16,374 nucleotides of DNA from JBEKCP01 sp050014815 (GTDB taxonomy: Bacteria > Planctomycetota > Planctomycetia > Pirellulales > Thermoguttaceae): assembly GCA_050014815.1 (NCBI GenBank), contig JBEKCP010000054.1, forward strand, positions 1 through 16,374, read 5' to 3'. Made by a program: the position numbers and the translations under genes. Numbering within the stretch: position 1 is the stretch's first letter; the number at the start of each line of letters is the position of its first letter. Positions 16,338 through 16,374 of this stretch are shown here, one piece after another. The notes under the pieces were generated by a model. It did not search any database, had not been told where the DNA came from, and saw nothing but the letters and a program-made list of their open reading frames with translations.

Positions 16338-16374
16338 CTACTTTCGATTGGAGACAGAGGTGCGACAATCCGAC

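Noticed and set aside
1..16374. CRISPR array, tRNA, rRNA or transposase gene with terminal repeats
   Set aside because: No regularly spaced short repeats with unique spacers, no cloverleaf sequence and no intact transposase were seen on either strand.

Overview
The window most likely comes from a member of the Planctomycetota, probably the Pirellulales. The support is indirect: very large, high-GC, signal-peptide-bearing envelope proteins; a tandem domain that looks like the STN/secretin-N domains common in planctomycete proteins; Gly/Met-rich linkers; and a small conserved-looking protein of a kind I associate with this phylum. No rRNA, tRNA or ribosomal protein gene is present to fix the taxonomy.

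Layout. (1) Positions 1-1827, plus strand, are an accessory or decayed mobile region. It holds an unrecognised reading frame (132-1328), a serine recombinase that has lost its N-terminal catalytic half (1088-1624), and a small zinc-ribbon protein (1621-1827) whose start overlaps the recombinase stop. (2) Positions 1828-2193 are non-coding, with two short hairpins and a first copy of a dispersed repeat. (3) Positions 2194-15049, minus strand, are a two-gene operon filling almost 13 kb. The upstream gene (15049 to 11183) encodes a 1288-residue exported protein. The downstream gene (11190 to 2194) encodes a 2998-residue exported protein, overlaps the first by 8 bases, and has its ribosome binding site inside the first gene. 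(4) Positions 15050-16374 hold one small minus-strand gene (16024 to 15623), otherwise non-coding DNA with further copies of the dispersed repeat.

The main result is that the two large proteins appear to be built from three related modules. Each module starts with an export signal and a PY-type motif with a Leu-Trp or similar ending, continues through long beta-rich regions with recurring motifs, contains a Gly-Gly-Met-rich stretch, and ends in a multi-span membrane block. The 2998-residue protein contains two such modules end to end, with an internal signal-like segment near residue 1690, so it looks like a gene fusion. Its first module also carries two copies of a 201-residue STN/secretin-N-like unit that are about 92% identical over the 180 DNA bases I compared, with no secretin pore domain. 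The inferred picture is a membrane-anchored assembly facing the periplasm or cell surface; its function cannot be read from the sequence.

Smaller structures of interest are a 43-base palindrome inserted in frame in the 2998-residue gene, a 42-base tandem repeat in the 1288-residue gene, and a palindromic repeat family on both sides of the operon. Identities quoted were counted by eye on the stated segments; no database search was made.
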